A stretch of 18,363 nucleotides of DNA from an uncultured Campylobacter sp. (lineage in GTDB: Bacteria > Campylobacterota > Campylobacteria > Campylobacterales > Campylobacteraceae): the NCBI RefSeq assembly GCF_938041645.1, contig NZ_CALIST010000025.1, positions 1 through 18,363 on the forward strand, read 5' to 3'. Both the position numbers and the translations under genes were made by a program. The notes under the pieces are model-generated. The model did not search any database, was not told the DNA's origin, and was given only the letters and a program-made list of their open reading frames with translations. Of the stretch, positions 1-6,682 are shown in pieces (the first letter of the stretch is position 1; each line of letters begins with the position of its first letter).

Positions 1-10
1 CTTCTTGTAT

Positions 11-85
<75 letters not shown>

Positions 86-387
86 ATATCTTTAAATTTA
101 TATCACAGCATCGTGGTTTCAAAATTTTACTCTTGACTTCATTGTGAAACAATAAAATCTTCTATAATCTAAATCGGGGTATTTTATCTACTAATTTATT
201 TCAAGCTAATGGCTTAAAATTAATAATTATCGAGAAAGATATATAAAACTCTTTAAATTGTAAAATTTGCCGACTCGTCTAAAATTTGTGATTTATCATA
301 CCACCAATCTTATCAATAATATTAAATAGGAATTGCGAAAGACTTAAATTTGCACGGATTTTCTTATCGTAACATTTAGAATTTTAT
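86..387. other. AT-rich gene-free stretch between tRNA-fMet and the IS remnant
   Basis: No open frame of credible length or composition is present on either strand. A TATAAT box occurs at 163-168, and a TTGACT lies at 133-138, but their spacing of 24 bases is too long for a standard sigma-70 promoter, so I do not call one. The last seven bases (381-387, ATTTTAT) form the left copy of the direct repeat flanking the IS element. Confidence 0.6.
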
Positions 388-440
388 GGCTCTCTTTAAC
401 TTAAGCTCACACAAAGGAGCAGTAAGTTACGATGAGAGCT

Positions 441-1163
441 ATGAAAAACAAGTATATCTATCGTTCCCGAATTTCGCGGAAGAAATTTAGAGAAATTTTA
501 AAGTATTTTGCAGAAGACATAGAAGCATCAAAGATATCAAATTTAACTAAAATTTCAGAAGTAACCCTATGTAAAATCTTTAGAAAATAAGAGCTCTTAT
601 GTCTAAAGAGTGTGAAAAGATAAGCAAATTTAGCGGTGAGATTTCCAGCTCGCAAGCTCGCCTAGAAGCTTCGCTTTGAGATTGATGAAAGCTACTTCGG
701 ATCTAAAAGAGTAAGGGGTAAAAGAGGTAGAGGCGCAGCAAATAAAACGCCAGTGTTCAGTATGCTTAAAAGAGACGGCAAAGTTTATACTCAGATAGTT
801 AAAAACTACTCTGCTAGTGAGCTAATACCCATATTATCGCAATATAGCGAGCTTGATAGCTCTACTATCTATTCTGATTGCTAGAAAGCTTATGATGGAT
901 TAGTAGATTACGCAGCTAAAGCTCACTACAGAGTAAAACATTCAAAGAATGAATTTGCTAATGGTAAAAACCATATAAATGGTATTGAGAATTTCTGGGG
1001 CTATGCTAAACATAGACTAGCTAAATTTAAAGGCATTAAGAAAGAGAATTTCTTGCTTCATCTTAAAGAATGTGAATTTAGATATAATACTAAAACTATA
1101 CAGGAAAACCTATATCAGAAACTGTTGAAATTGATAAGAGAGAATCTAATTAAGTTTAATTGA
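441..1163 (+). pseudogene. IS1595-family transposase, inactivated
   Basis: In pieces, the translation reads as an ISXO2-like DDE transposase. It has an N-terminal helical segment (MKNKYIYRSRISRKKF), the first catalytic Asp in EIDESYFGSKRVRGKRGRG, the second in STIYSD, then KAYDG, and a C-terminal HINGIENFWGYAKHRL block followed by a basic tail. Three lesions are visible. A one-base loss in the A-run near 584-587 brings in the stop at 588-590. A 40-bp addition near 644-683 shifts the frame back. A TAG at 882-884 replaces the Trp expected in SDCWKAYDG. The shift of -1 plus 40 bases is net in-frame, so both ends share one frame. The alternative ATG at 432 adds three codons; AAGGAG at 414-419 could serve either start. 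Confidence 0.85.
637..683 (+). repeat. 33-bp insertion flanked by 7-bp direct repeats inside the transposase gene
   Basis: TGAGATT occurs at 637-643 and again at 677-683. Removing one copy plus the 33 bases between them restores the conserved DESYFG transposase reading, so this is a secondary insertion or slippage product. The insert contains AGCTCGC twice (647-653 and 655-661) and the palindrome GAAGCTTC (665-672). It codes for nothing evident. Confidence 0.65.
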
Positions 1164-1217
1164 GCCATTTTATTTAGCTGCCCGTCCGGTCGCTCGCAAA
1201 GACGGAAGTCATGGAAG

Positions 1218-1553
1218 CTATTCCTCATCTACAATTACCCATCTTTTTCTAGATTCTTCATCGTATTGCTTTAAAATTTCTATTATTCTATTCTGCAATA
1301 TTTGCAAAGTTTCCATATATTTTGTAGGAATTAGTTCAAAAATATCCTCTAATTCGCAGCACTCGATTATTATGTCTATAATGTATTCATTAACCTTATT
1401 TTTTTCCAAATGCGTTGAAATATAGGGCGAAAACAAAATTCTTTGGCTTTCATCTATAGTAATCGCTTTGTATTCCAATGCTTGTAATAAGCCTAGCGCC
1501 ATTAGCAAAATAGCCCTCTCGCTTACCATGTCAATATTTTTTTCTAATATCAT
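1218..1553 (-). CDS. DUF3969-like small protein, possible immunity protein
   Basis: The protein has 111 residues, with no signal peptide or membrane segment, so it is probably cytoplasmic. The pattern LMALGLLQALE, then ITIDESQRILFSPY (about residues 32-45), then CELEDIFELIP (about 66-76) and a helical C-terminus matches what I remember of the DUF3969 family, which has no assigned activity. It overlaps the 3' end of the upstream gene by 23 bp, suggesting translational coupling. Met9 (MVSERAI) is an alternative start with little overlap but a weaker ribosome site. Its position at the end of a run that includes an Imm40-like gene suggests, by inference only, a role as an immunity protein to a polymorphic toxin. 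Confidence 0.7.
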   Translation of the reverse strand: MILEKNIDMVSERAILLMALGLLQALEYKAITIDESQRILFSPYISTHLEKNKVNEYIIDIIIECCELEDIFELIPTKYMETLQILQNRIIEILKQYDEESRKRWVIVDEE

Positions 1554-1950
1554 TCGTCTCGCTCCGCTCGTATTTAATTTTATCTAAAATCATACAAATC
1601 TTCCTCTCGTCTATCTTTCCATAAAGGCAAGGGTTTGCCAGCTCAAATATGATTTCCTGCAAAATTTCATCCTCATATCCTATATCCTCGCGACACTCGA
1701 TTAAATTTGCCCATTCCTCAAGGAGCTCATATGAAATTTCTTTATCAACGACTCTATTTAAGATGTTTGCGATGGTATTTTGAGTTATCGTTACAAGCTC
1801 CGATTCGCTATCAAAGCCTATCTTTGCTAAGTCGCTTTTTATCGCGCTTATATCTTTGGTGAAATTTATCAAATTTAATAAAATATCTATTTTAGCCATC
1901 AATGCCACATTCGCCCTCAAGCCTCTATAGCCATATCCTTGTCTTTTCAT
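1531..1950 (-). CDS. Small helical protein, putative immunity-type
   Basis: The 139-residue protein is predicted to be soluble and mostly helical. A conserved-looking block lies near residues 80-112: LLEEWANLIECREDIGYE followed by IIFELANPCLYGKI. I recall similar E.WANLIE.R.DI..ELANP patterns in small proteins near polymorphic toxin loci, but I cannot name the family with certainty. The start at 1950 has GAGG about six bases upstream; Met18 (MAKIDILL) is the other candidate. It lies between the Imm40-like gene and the DUF3969-like gene on the same strand and overlaps the latter. No toxin gene is visible next to it. Confidence 0.7.
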   Translation of the reverse strand: MKRQGYGYRGLRANVALMAKIDILLNLINFTKDISAIKSDLAKIGFDSESELVTITQNTIANILNRVVDKEISYELLEEWANLIECREDIGYEDEILQEIIFELANPCLYGKIDERKICMILDKIKYERSETNDIRKKY

Positions 1951-2046
1951 AAAGCCTCGGTTCTAAAATTCTAAATTTCATATTGTTTTTCCTTTTAAAA
2001 TTTAATTGGTTGCCGATATTTTATTTGCGCAATCCAATTAAAATTT

Positions 2047-2391
2047 TCATTTGGACACCTGCCCGGGGCCAATGGCCGGATAATATATAAAATCATCTCC
2101 ATTTCTAGCGCGATACTTAGTGATATATTCGATTGCCAATTCGAATGCATTATTAACTCCCCTGTTGGTACTCCAGCCGTCGTATGTGATGATGGGCTCA
2201 TCGCCGCTTAGGCGATATACGTCTCCTCCTAGGATAATCATACCTTTATCTCTTGTGATTTTTAGCACCTCCATTACATCGTCAAATTTCCAAGCGATTT
2301 CATAAAAACCGAGCTTCTCTCTTAGGCGAATGCCTCGCTCTAAAAGATCCTGCGGCACTATATTTACAAAATCCTCATCTGTAAACAACAT
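2047..2391 (-). CDS. Immunity protein 40 (Imm40)-like
   Basis: The protein has 114 residues and is predicted cytoplasmic. The central pattern is IAWKFDDVMEVLKI, then a hydrophobic strand leading into ILGGDVYRL (about residues 53-61), then ITYDGW (about 68-73). This resembles the Imm40 family of polymorphic toxin systems, in which an aromatic-bearing helix is followed by ILGGDVY and a YDxW motif. Imm40 proteins are predicted to neutralise a cognate secreted toxin; the toxin class is not evident here. The start is supported by AAGGAG a short distance upstream of ATG. The C-terminus (YYPAIGPGQVSK) is longer than a typical short tail and may be diverged. Confidence 0.75.
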   Translation of the reverse strand: MLFTDEDFVNIVPQDLLERGIRLREKLGFYEIAWKFDDVMEVLKITRDKGMIILGGDVYRLSGDEPIITYDGWSTNRGVNNAFELAIEYITKYRARNGDDFIYYPAIGPGQVSK

Positions 2392-2418
2392 AATTCGCTC
2401 CTTTTAAGTATAAGATTA

Positions 2419-2745
2419 TTACCATTGCCATTTTTCTATTTCGTCTTTCTTTACGAAATACTCCGTTTCATCGCAGGGATAATAAATTTTACACCATTCG
2501 CCTTCGCAGGATTGGATAGGGATGACTATCTCATCATAATAAGCAAATTCCTCTTTATCTTCATAGAAAATTTTACGAATAACGCCATCTTTAAATTTAT
2601 ATATAATTTTTTGATCTATTTTTTCGCCGCATTCGCCGTAAAAGGCATCGTCTTTGTGTTTTGCAAAAGTGATTTTATGCCCTAAAATCGTAGGACTGCA
2701 CCCATATAGGCATAATGCGACAAAAGATATAACAAAATTTCTCAT
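2419..2745 (-). CDS. Small lipoprotein with SH3-like C-terminal segment
   Basis: The protein has 108 residues. The N-terminus MRNFVISFVALCLYGCSPT is a lipoprotein signal with lipobox LYGC, the lipidated residue being Cys16. The last third holds SCEGEWCKIYYPCDETEYFV followed by KKDEIEKW, which resembles the W-x-K-I/V...Y-V-x-K end of bacterial SH3-like domains. It also has paired cysteines that could form a disulfide in the periplasm. It is a paralogue of the gene immediately upstream (2777-3178), sharing the signal type and the whole WCKIYYPC...VKKDEIE block. Function is unknown; a role in the envelope, possibly binding peptidoglycan or a partner protein, is inference. GGAGG lies just upstream of the ATG. 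Confidence 0.8.
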   Translation of the reverse strand: MRNFVISFVALCLYGCSPTILGHKITFAKHKDDAFYGECGEKIDQKIIYKFKDGVIRKIFYEDKEEFAYYDEIVIPIQSCEGEWCKIYYPCDETEYFVKKDEIEKWQW

Positions 2746-2776
2746 CCCTCCTCCTACTTAAAATGCGCTCTATCTT

Positions 2777-3178
2777 TTATTTAGATCCCCAAGTCTTTTG
2801 ACCGTTAGGCCAAAGTTGCTCTATCTCATCCTTCTTGACATAATACTCCGTATCGCCGCAAGGATAGTAAATTTTACACCATTTATCGTCACAAGATTCT
2901 ATCGGAACCGTAGTTGATGTTTTATTATAATACTGAGATAAAGTCTCTACTAGCTTATATTCATATTCACCGCTTTTTTGGCTTTTAGCTCTTGAATATA
3001 TATCTAAAAAATCCTCAAGGCTCCTCGGTACGTAAAGTTTATCATGAGGTATATAGTCATGAAAAATAAAACCGCAAGAACTTTCAGATTTTGTACCCCA
3101 AGCAAAAAAGCGATTATTAAGGGTACACCCCGCTAGTAAAGCAACATATGCCAATGATAGCACAACAAATTTATTCAT
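2777..3178 (-). CDS. Lipoprotein with SH3-like C-terminal segment, paralogue of its neighbour
   Basis: I place the start at 3178 rather than the longer in-frame 3250. MNKFVVLSLAYVALLAGC gives a lipoprotein signal with lipobox LAGC, and GAGAGGAAAAAGAA precedes this ATG, whereas the longer N-terminus would put a basic non-signal peptide ahead of it. The mature protein has about 117 residues. Its C-terminal SCDDKWCKIYYPCGDTEYYV plus KKDEIE matches the downstream lipoprotein almost residue for residue; the central parts differ in length and sequence. The pair therefore looks like a diverged tandem duplication. Function is unknown. Confidence 0.8.
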   Translation of the reverse strand: MNKFVVLSLAYVALLAGCTLNNRFFAWGTKSESSCGFIFHDYIPHDKLYVPRSLEDFLDIYSRAKSQKSGEYEYKLVETLSQYYNKTSTTVPIESCDDKWCKIYYPCGDTEYYVKKDEIEQLWPNGQKTWGSK

Positions 3179-3194
3179 TTCTTTTTCCTCTCTT

Positions 3195-3383
3195 CTATAA
3201 TGTTGCGTATTGCGTCTTGTACTTCTTGATGCTCTTGGCGTCTCTACCACCGAATTTGGGCAAAATATACGCTTTGTTCATATGGGAAATCCCTAATGCG
3301 AAAAAAGCCCCTAATAAGACTCCTAATATTTCGGAAAAGATTATATCTAAAATAAAAATGAAAGAGGCTGGAACGACTAAAAT
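3195..3383 (-). pseudogene. 5'-truncated membrane protein fragment
   Basis: A 62-codon frame after an in-frame TAA (3384-3386) reads VVPASFIFILDII, EILGVLLGAFFALGIS and then a basic tail ending KKYKTQYATL. This is one or two membrane segments followed by a cytoplasmic tail, protein-like in composition. It has no usable start codon or ribosome site near its 5' end, so I read it as the 3' remnant of a larger gene. It sits just before the lipoprotein pair on the same strand, and its cut end lies near the junction with the ssrA flank. The opposite-strand frame at 3148-3387 is more likely its shadow. Confidence 0.4.
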
Positions 3384-3391
3384 TTAAGATA

Positions 3392-3405
3392 GGCGCCTAT
3401 GCGCC
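3392..3405 (-). terminator. Hairpin downstream of ssrA, possible terminator
   Basis: A perfect GGCGC/GCGCC stem with a four-base loop lies 51 bases beyond the tmRNA 3' end. On the minus strand it is followed by TATCTTAAATTTTAG, which is T-rich but not a clean U-tract. It could end ssrA transcription or mark the island boundary. Confidence 0.35.
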
Positions 3406-3455
3406 GGAACTAAATGCAACTAAAAAGAAGTGATTAAAATTTAAAAATAGATAAT

Positions 3456-3816
3456 TGGTGGAGGTGTGCGGGATTGAACCGCAGTCCGAAAACAAACGAC
3501 CAAAGCCTCTACATGTTTAGCAAAAGTGAAGTTCTCGCGCAGGCTCGCTCACTTTCCAAAACGATCCGCCGGCGCAAAGACTAGGATTCACCCTACGGCT
3601 CGTCACGCCACAGAGCTACGCTATCACAGATTACCCGCCGCCGCGCTTAGATAGTATCGGCGCAGAGCAGGGCTCGACTGGACTTACGCAGCTTTAGCGT
3701 AAGCAGGAGCAAATTTAACGTTGTTTGCGTTTAAATTTAGTTTGGATTTTATACGCTGTATCCAAAGCGACATGCCGCCTTGACCCATCCGTTCCCGTCG
3801 AAGCCAAGTCACCCCC
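3456..3816 (-). ncRNA. ssrA: tmRNA
   Basis: Transfer-messenger RNA rescues stalled ribosomes and tags the unfinished protein for degradation. The 5' end GGGGGTG pairs with CACCTCC before ACCA at the 3' end to form the alanine-tRNA-like acceptor. GACTTGGCTTCGACGGGAAC at the 5' side and GGTTCAATCC at the 3' side are the conserved tRNA-like parts. The tag frame at 3684-3728 encodes (A)NNVKFAPAYAKAA and stop, the known Campylobacter tag type. The length of 361 nt is normal. Its 3' end faces the accessory island. A strong promoter lies immediately upstream. Confidence 0.97.
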
Positions 3817-3832
3817 GAAAGAATGCGCGCGC

Positions 3833-3861
3833 ATTTTACTTTAAAATTTTATAAATGTCAA
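3833..3861 (-). promoter_or_regulatory. ssrA sigma-70 promoter
   Basis: A perfect -35 TTGACA (3861-3856) and a -10 TAAAAT (3838-3833) are separated by 17 bases. Transcription would begin around 3826, leaving about ten leader bases before the mature 5' end at 3816 for processing. The leader contains the palindrome TGCGCGCGCA. Confidence 0.8.
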
Positions 3862-3872
3862 ATTCGGCTTAT

Positions 3873-3880
3873 GCTAGAAT
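3873..3880 (+). promoter_or_regulatory. panB extended -10 promoter element
   Basis: TGCTAGAAT forms an extended -10 (TGN plus TAGAAT at 3875-3880) some 35 bases before the panB ATG. There is no good -35, which is common for Campylobacter sigma-70 promoters. It lies back to back with the ssrA promoter, whose -35 is about 14 bases away. Confidence 0.45.
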
Positions 3881-3914
3881 TGCGTTCAAATTTTAACCAA
3901 ATCAAGGAGCCAAA

Positions 3915-4712
3915 ATGTCAAAAATCACGCTTTCTAAATTATACGAGATGAAAAAATCCGGCGAGAAAATCGTGATGATCACCGCCTACGACGCGCTTTT
4001 TGCTAAAATTTTCGACGACGAAGTAGATATGGTGCTCGTAGGCGACAGCCTAAATATGAGCTTCGGCGGGCACTCCGAGACCTTGGGCGCAAGCGTGGAG
4101 CAGATGATCTATCACGCGCGCGCCGTAAGACGGGGGCTCAAGCGAGCGTATATGGTCGTGGATATGCCGTTTTGCTCGTGCGCGACGCGAGAGCTCGCGC
4201 TACAAAACTGCGCCAAAGTCTATGAGAGCACCGGCTGTGACGCCGTTAAGATCGAAGGCGGCGCGCATATGGCAGATACCGTGGCGCTGCTTAATCGAAA
4301 CGGTATCGCCGTGATGAGCCACATCGGGCTTAAGCCGCAGTTTTCGCGCTTTACGGGCGGCTACAAGGTGAGCGGACGCGGAGAGGAGGGCGCGCGCGAG
4401 GTCTTAAACGACGCTAGAGTGCTTGTCGAGGCGGGTGCGGTGCTGCTGCTTGTCGAGGGGACGATCTGCTCGGTTGCAAATCAAGTGGCACTCGGCACCG
4501 ACGTGCCCGTCATCGGCATCGGCGCGGGTGCGGGCGTGGATGGACAGGTGCTTGTGTGGAGCGATATGTGTGGATTTTTCACGGAGTTTCGGCCGAAATT
4601 CGTTAAGCGCTATTTAGACGGCGCCGAGCTGGTAAAAGGTGCGGTGCGCGAATACGCGCGCGAAGTCAAGGAGGAGAGCTTTCCGAGCGAGGAGTTTGAA
4701 TACAAGCAGTAG
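3915..4712 (+). CDS. panB: 3-methyl-2-oxobutanoate hydroxymethyltransferase
   Basis: PanB transfers a hydroxymethyl group from 5,10-methylenetetrahydrofolate to 2-oxoisovalerate, giving ketopantoate, the first committed step of pantothenate and coenzyme A synthesis. The 265-residue length is normal. Family signatures are in order: ITAYDALFA (22-30), VGDSLNM (42-48) with metal ligand Asp44, VVDMPF (81-86) with Asp83, VKIEGG (111-116) with Glu114, MSHIGLKPQ (134-142), the catalytic Glu181 in VEGT, and IGIGAG (200-205). AAGGAG seven bases upstream fixes the start. It stands alone; panC and panD are not in the window. Transcription is divergent from ssrA. Confidence 0.96.
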   Translation: MSKITLSKLYEMKKSGEKIVMITAYDALFAKIFDDEVDMVLVGDSLNMSFGGHSETLGASVEQMIYHARAVRRGLKRAYMVVDMPFCSCATRELALQNCAKVYESTGCDAVKIEGGAHMADTVALLNRNGIAVMSHIGLKPQFSRFTGGYKVSGRGEEGAREVLNDARVLVEAGAVLLLVEGTICSVANQVALGTDVPVIGIGAGAGVDGQVLVWSDMCGFFTEFRPKFVKRYLDGAELVKGAVREYAREVKEESFPSEEFEYKQ

Positions 4713-5131
4713 TGGGATTTGGGCTAAATTTTAAAATTTACGCGCCGAAATTCTAGCCATAAAGCTCCGCTTGTCTTAAATTAACGCTTCATTTTCGCGT
4801 GCCGCAGGCTATGTAAACAGCTCGCGCCGCTTGAAATTTATTCGGCGAGAGCGATTGCGAGCGCTTTAGCTAGTGCGAGAGATCGCGGGCACTTTGGGCG
4901 GATACTCTGCGCGGTATATTTTATACGGGGCGCCGTGCGAGAGTTTGCGCGCTTCTGCATGCGGGCGCTATTTCTGTCGCTGAGCGCAATGCGCGAGCGC
5001 TTTTCATGAATGCTCGCGCGCCCGCAGCTCTAAAATACGCTACGAGCGCTAAATTTTACGCACGTAGCCGTAGAGCTCAAACATAAACCAGCCGTCAGGC
5101 CTAAACGGCTTATAAAATTTAAGGAGAAAAT
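4713..5131. other. Gene-free interval after panB
   Basis: No credible gene is present. The stretch is GC-rich with many GCGC words and several AAATTT/AAATTC words. It holds a perfect 8-bp-arm hairpin (4991-5019), a smaller GCCGT/ACGGC hairpin just before the next gene (5092-5109), and a short minus-strand frame resembling a protein C-terminus (5049-5135). Confidence 0.6.
4991..5019. repeat. Inverted repeat, 8-bp perfect arms
   Basis: GCGCGAGC (4991-4998) and GCTCGCGC (5012-5019) enclose a 13-base loop containing the palindrome TTCATGAA. No T-run follows on either strand, so it is not a classical terminator. It could be a transcript-stabilising hairpin or a protein-binding site. Confidence 0.5.
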
Positions 5132-5809
5132 TTGGCTAAAGCTTTAAAAACCTTCATAGCCGTGGCTCTGGGCTTGCTCTTTTGCGTAAAGGTGCTGCCG
5201 ATTTTGGCGGTATTTTTTGCGTTTAATTCTTTCTTTGATAAAGATGATATGGAGCTGGATAAAGCCCCGCCGATGCAAAACTACGAGCAAAATCACGAGA
5301 AATTCCTAGACCTGTTAGCTTTTGCAGGTCGCAACTTCCCTAAAAATTTGCGCGTTACGATCCAGAGCACCTACGGCGATGAGTATATTTGGATCGATTT
5401 GGACGGCAACGAGACGAAATTTTATTCAAATTCCATTTTTAGAGATAATGCGCCGAGTATCGGCGATGGGCTAAAGCTCATCGGCTGGGACAAAAAGACG
5501 TTTGCAGAGCTAAAATCAAAGCTCGCGGCGATAAACACTAGAACCATCGTGCTAAATAGAAGCGGCGATAGCGGGGTGCCTTGGGCGGAGATCACCTACC
5601 GATACGTGGAGCACTTCACCGATAGCTATCAGTTTTATGCCCCTGATAGCCCGAAGCTTGCCAAGCTGCACGCCAAGGGCTGCTCGAAAAAATTTGAAAG
5701 CGACGGCGTAGTATTTTTATTCGAAATCACAACATCCGGCTCATATAGAGCGTTCTGCGATGGCGACGACGATAATAAGAGCGTTTTGATCGAAGAGCAC
5801 GATTTGTAG
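5132..5809 (+). CDS. Hypothetical membrane-anchored protein, TTG start
   Basis: I do not recognise this 225-residue protein. It begins with TTG, chosen because AAGGAG at 5121-5126 sits correctly in front of it and the N-terminus MAKALKTFIAVALGLLFCVK continues into a hydrophobic segment (about residues 7-34), giving one membrane anchor or an uncleaved signal. The rest is soluble and probably periplasmic, with DEYIWIDLDGNETKF (about residues 86-100) as a beta-rich stretch and an acidic C-terminus (GDDDNKSVLIEEHDL). It is isolated, with long gene-free flanks on both sides, and its codon use resembles the core genes. No partner or pathway can be read from the context. Confidence 0.75.
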   Translation: MAKALKTFIAVALGLLFCVKVLPILAVFFAFNSFFDKDDMELDKAPPMQNYEQNHEKFLDLLAFAGRNFPKNLRVTIQSTYGDEYIWIDLDGNETKFYSNSIFRDNAPSIGDGLKLIGWDKKTFAELKSKLAAINTRTIVLNRSGDSGVPWAEITYRYVEHFTDSYQFYAPDSPKLAKLHAKGCSKKFESDGVVFLFEITTSGSYRAFCDGDDDNKSVLIEEHDL

Positions 5810-6682
5810 AACTGGGCTCGCGCAGGAAAAATTTAGCGTCTTAATTTGGGCGCGATCGATAAGGCGTCGCGAGGCTGCGTGGCTAAATTTAACCGTCGTT
5901 CGGCGCTAAATTCCATCGCGCAAACAAAATTTAATCGCGCGGTTTGTCGTTAAATTTTGCCACGGGAGCGAACTTAACTGCACGTCCGCCGCTAATCGTC
6001 GCGTAAGCTATCGCTAAGCTCAGCGTAAAATTTTAAGCCCAAGGCTTTCTGCTCCGAGTTCTGCGCGACTGCGAGATACAAATCCTGCGCGAAATTTTAC
6101 TTAGCTGCGCAAGCGCGTAAGGCAAAATTTTGCATAGGATTTTACGTAGAATTCATTGCGAAATTTTAACCGACTTCGTTAGATAGAATTCTAGCCGGCT
6201 GCGTACCGCTAAGCTTGAAGTGCAGATTTTAACCCTCACTGCCGCAAAAATAAGATCCGCATTAAAATTTTACGAGGCAAAATTTCGCTGCAAAATTCCA
6301 GGCGCCGAATTTAATATCGTAAAATTCCAGCGCCAAATTTCACGTCGCAAAACTGCGTGCGTATTTTTCAAATGGCTAAATTCCGCGCCGTAAAATTTAG
6401 CGCAGTTAGCGACCCGCGCGCTGTTTAGGAGCCGTCACAATAAAATTCCGCACCAAGGCATAGCGGGCGCAGCGGCATGAGCGTAGTTTTAAACGTCGCG
6501 CAAAATTTCGCAGTCTTTCACGACGGGTGCTCTGCTTTTTAGCCCCAGCGCTAAGCGCGTACCGTAAAATTCCGCGCGGCAAATTTTATTCCGCCCGCAA
6601 AGATCCGTCCCTTAAAAATTGTCAAAATTTAGCCATTTTTCGCTACACTTGCTAAAATTTTAAAAACGATTAAAGAGAGATT
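5810..6682. other. Long gene-free interval dense in AAATTT/AAATTC words
   Basis: Stops interrupt all frames and I found no gene remnant. By eye about 20 AAATTT or AAATTC words occur in 870 bases, often as GC-rich core plus (A)AAATTY, for example CGTAAAATTCC at several places. The unit is degenerate and spacing irregular, so this is neither a CRISPR array nor a strict tandem repeat. The ruvB promoter elements are at the far end. Confidence 0.6.
6650..6658 (+). promoter_or_regulatory. Candidate ruvB -10 element
   Basis: TGCTAAAAT forms an extended -10 (TAAAAT at 6653-6658), 25 bases before the ruvB ATG. A TTGTCA at 6619-6624 is too far upstream to pair with it at standard spacing, but could pair loosely with TACACT (6644-6649). 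Confidence 0.35.

Larger units (their letters stand above)
388..1166 (+). mobile_element. Degenerate IS1595-family (ISXO2-like) insertion sequence
   Basis: The element is bounded by imperfect inverted ends: GGCTC..TT.AACTTAA at 388-404 and its reverse complement at 1150-1166. Allowing the adjacent AT, 16 of 19 positions match. ATTTTAT occurs directly before the left end (381-387) and directly after the right end (1167-1173), consistent with a target-site duplication; IS1595 elements usually make 8 bp, so one base may have changed. Inside lies one transposase gene, inactivated by a frameshift, a 40-bp insertion and a nonsense codon. The element is therefore dead unless supplied with transposase in trans. 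Confidence 0.8.

Noticed and set aside
1182..1205. CCGTC/GACGG hairpin after the IS
   Set aside because: The stem is only 5 bp with a 14-base loop and no T-run on either strand, too weak to call a terminator.
3148..3387. Plus-strand 79-codon frame
   Set aside because: It covers the lipoprotein start and the minus-strand membrane fragment; the minus-strand readings have better signals and composition.
5810..6682. CRISPR array
   Set aside because: The AAATTT-type words are short, degenerate and irregularly spaced, with no constant repeat or uniform spacers.
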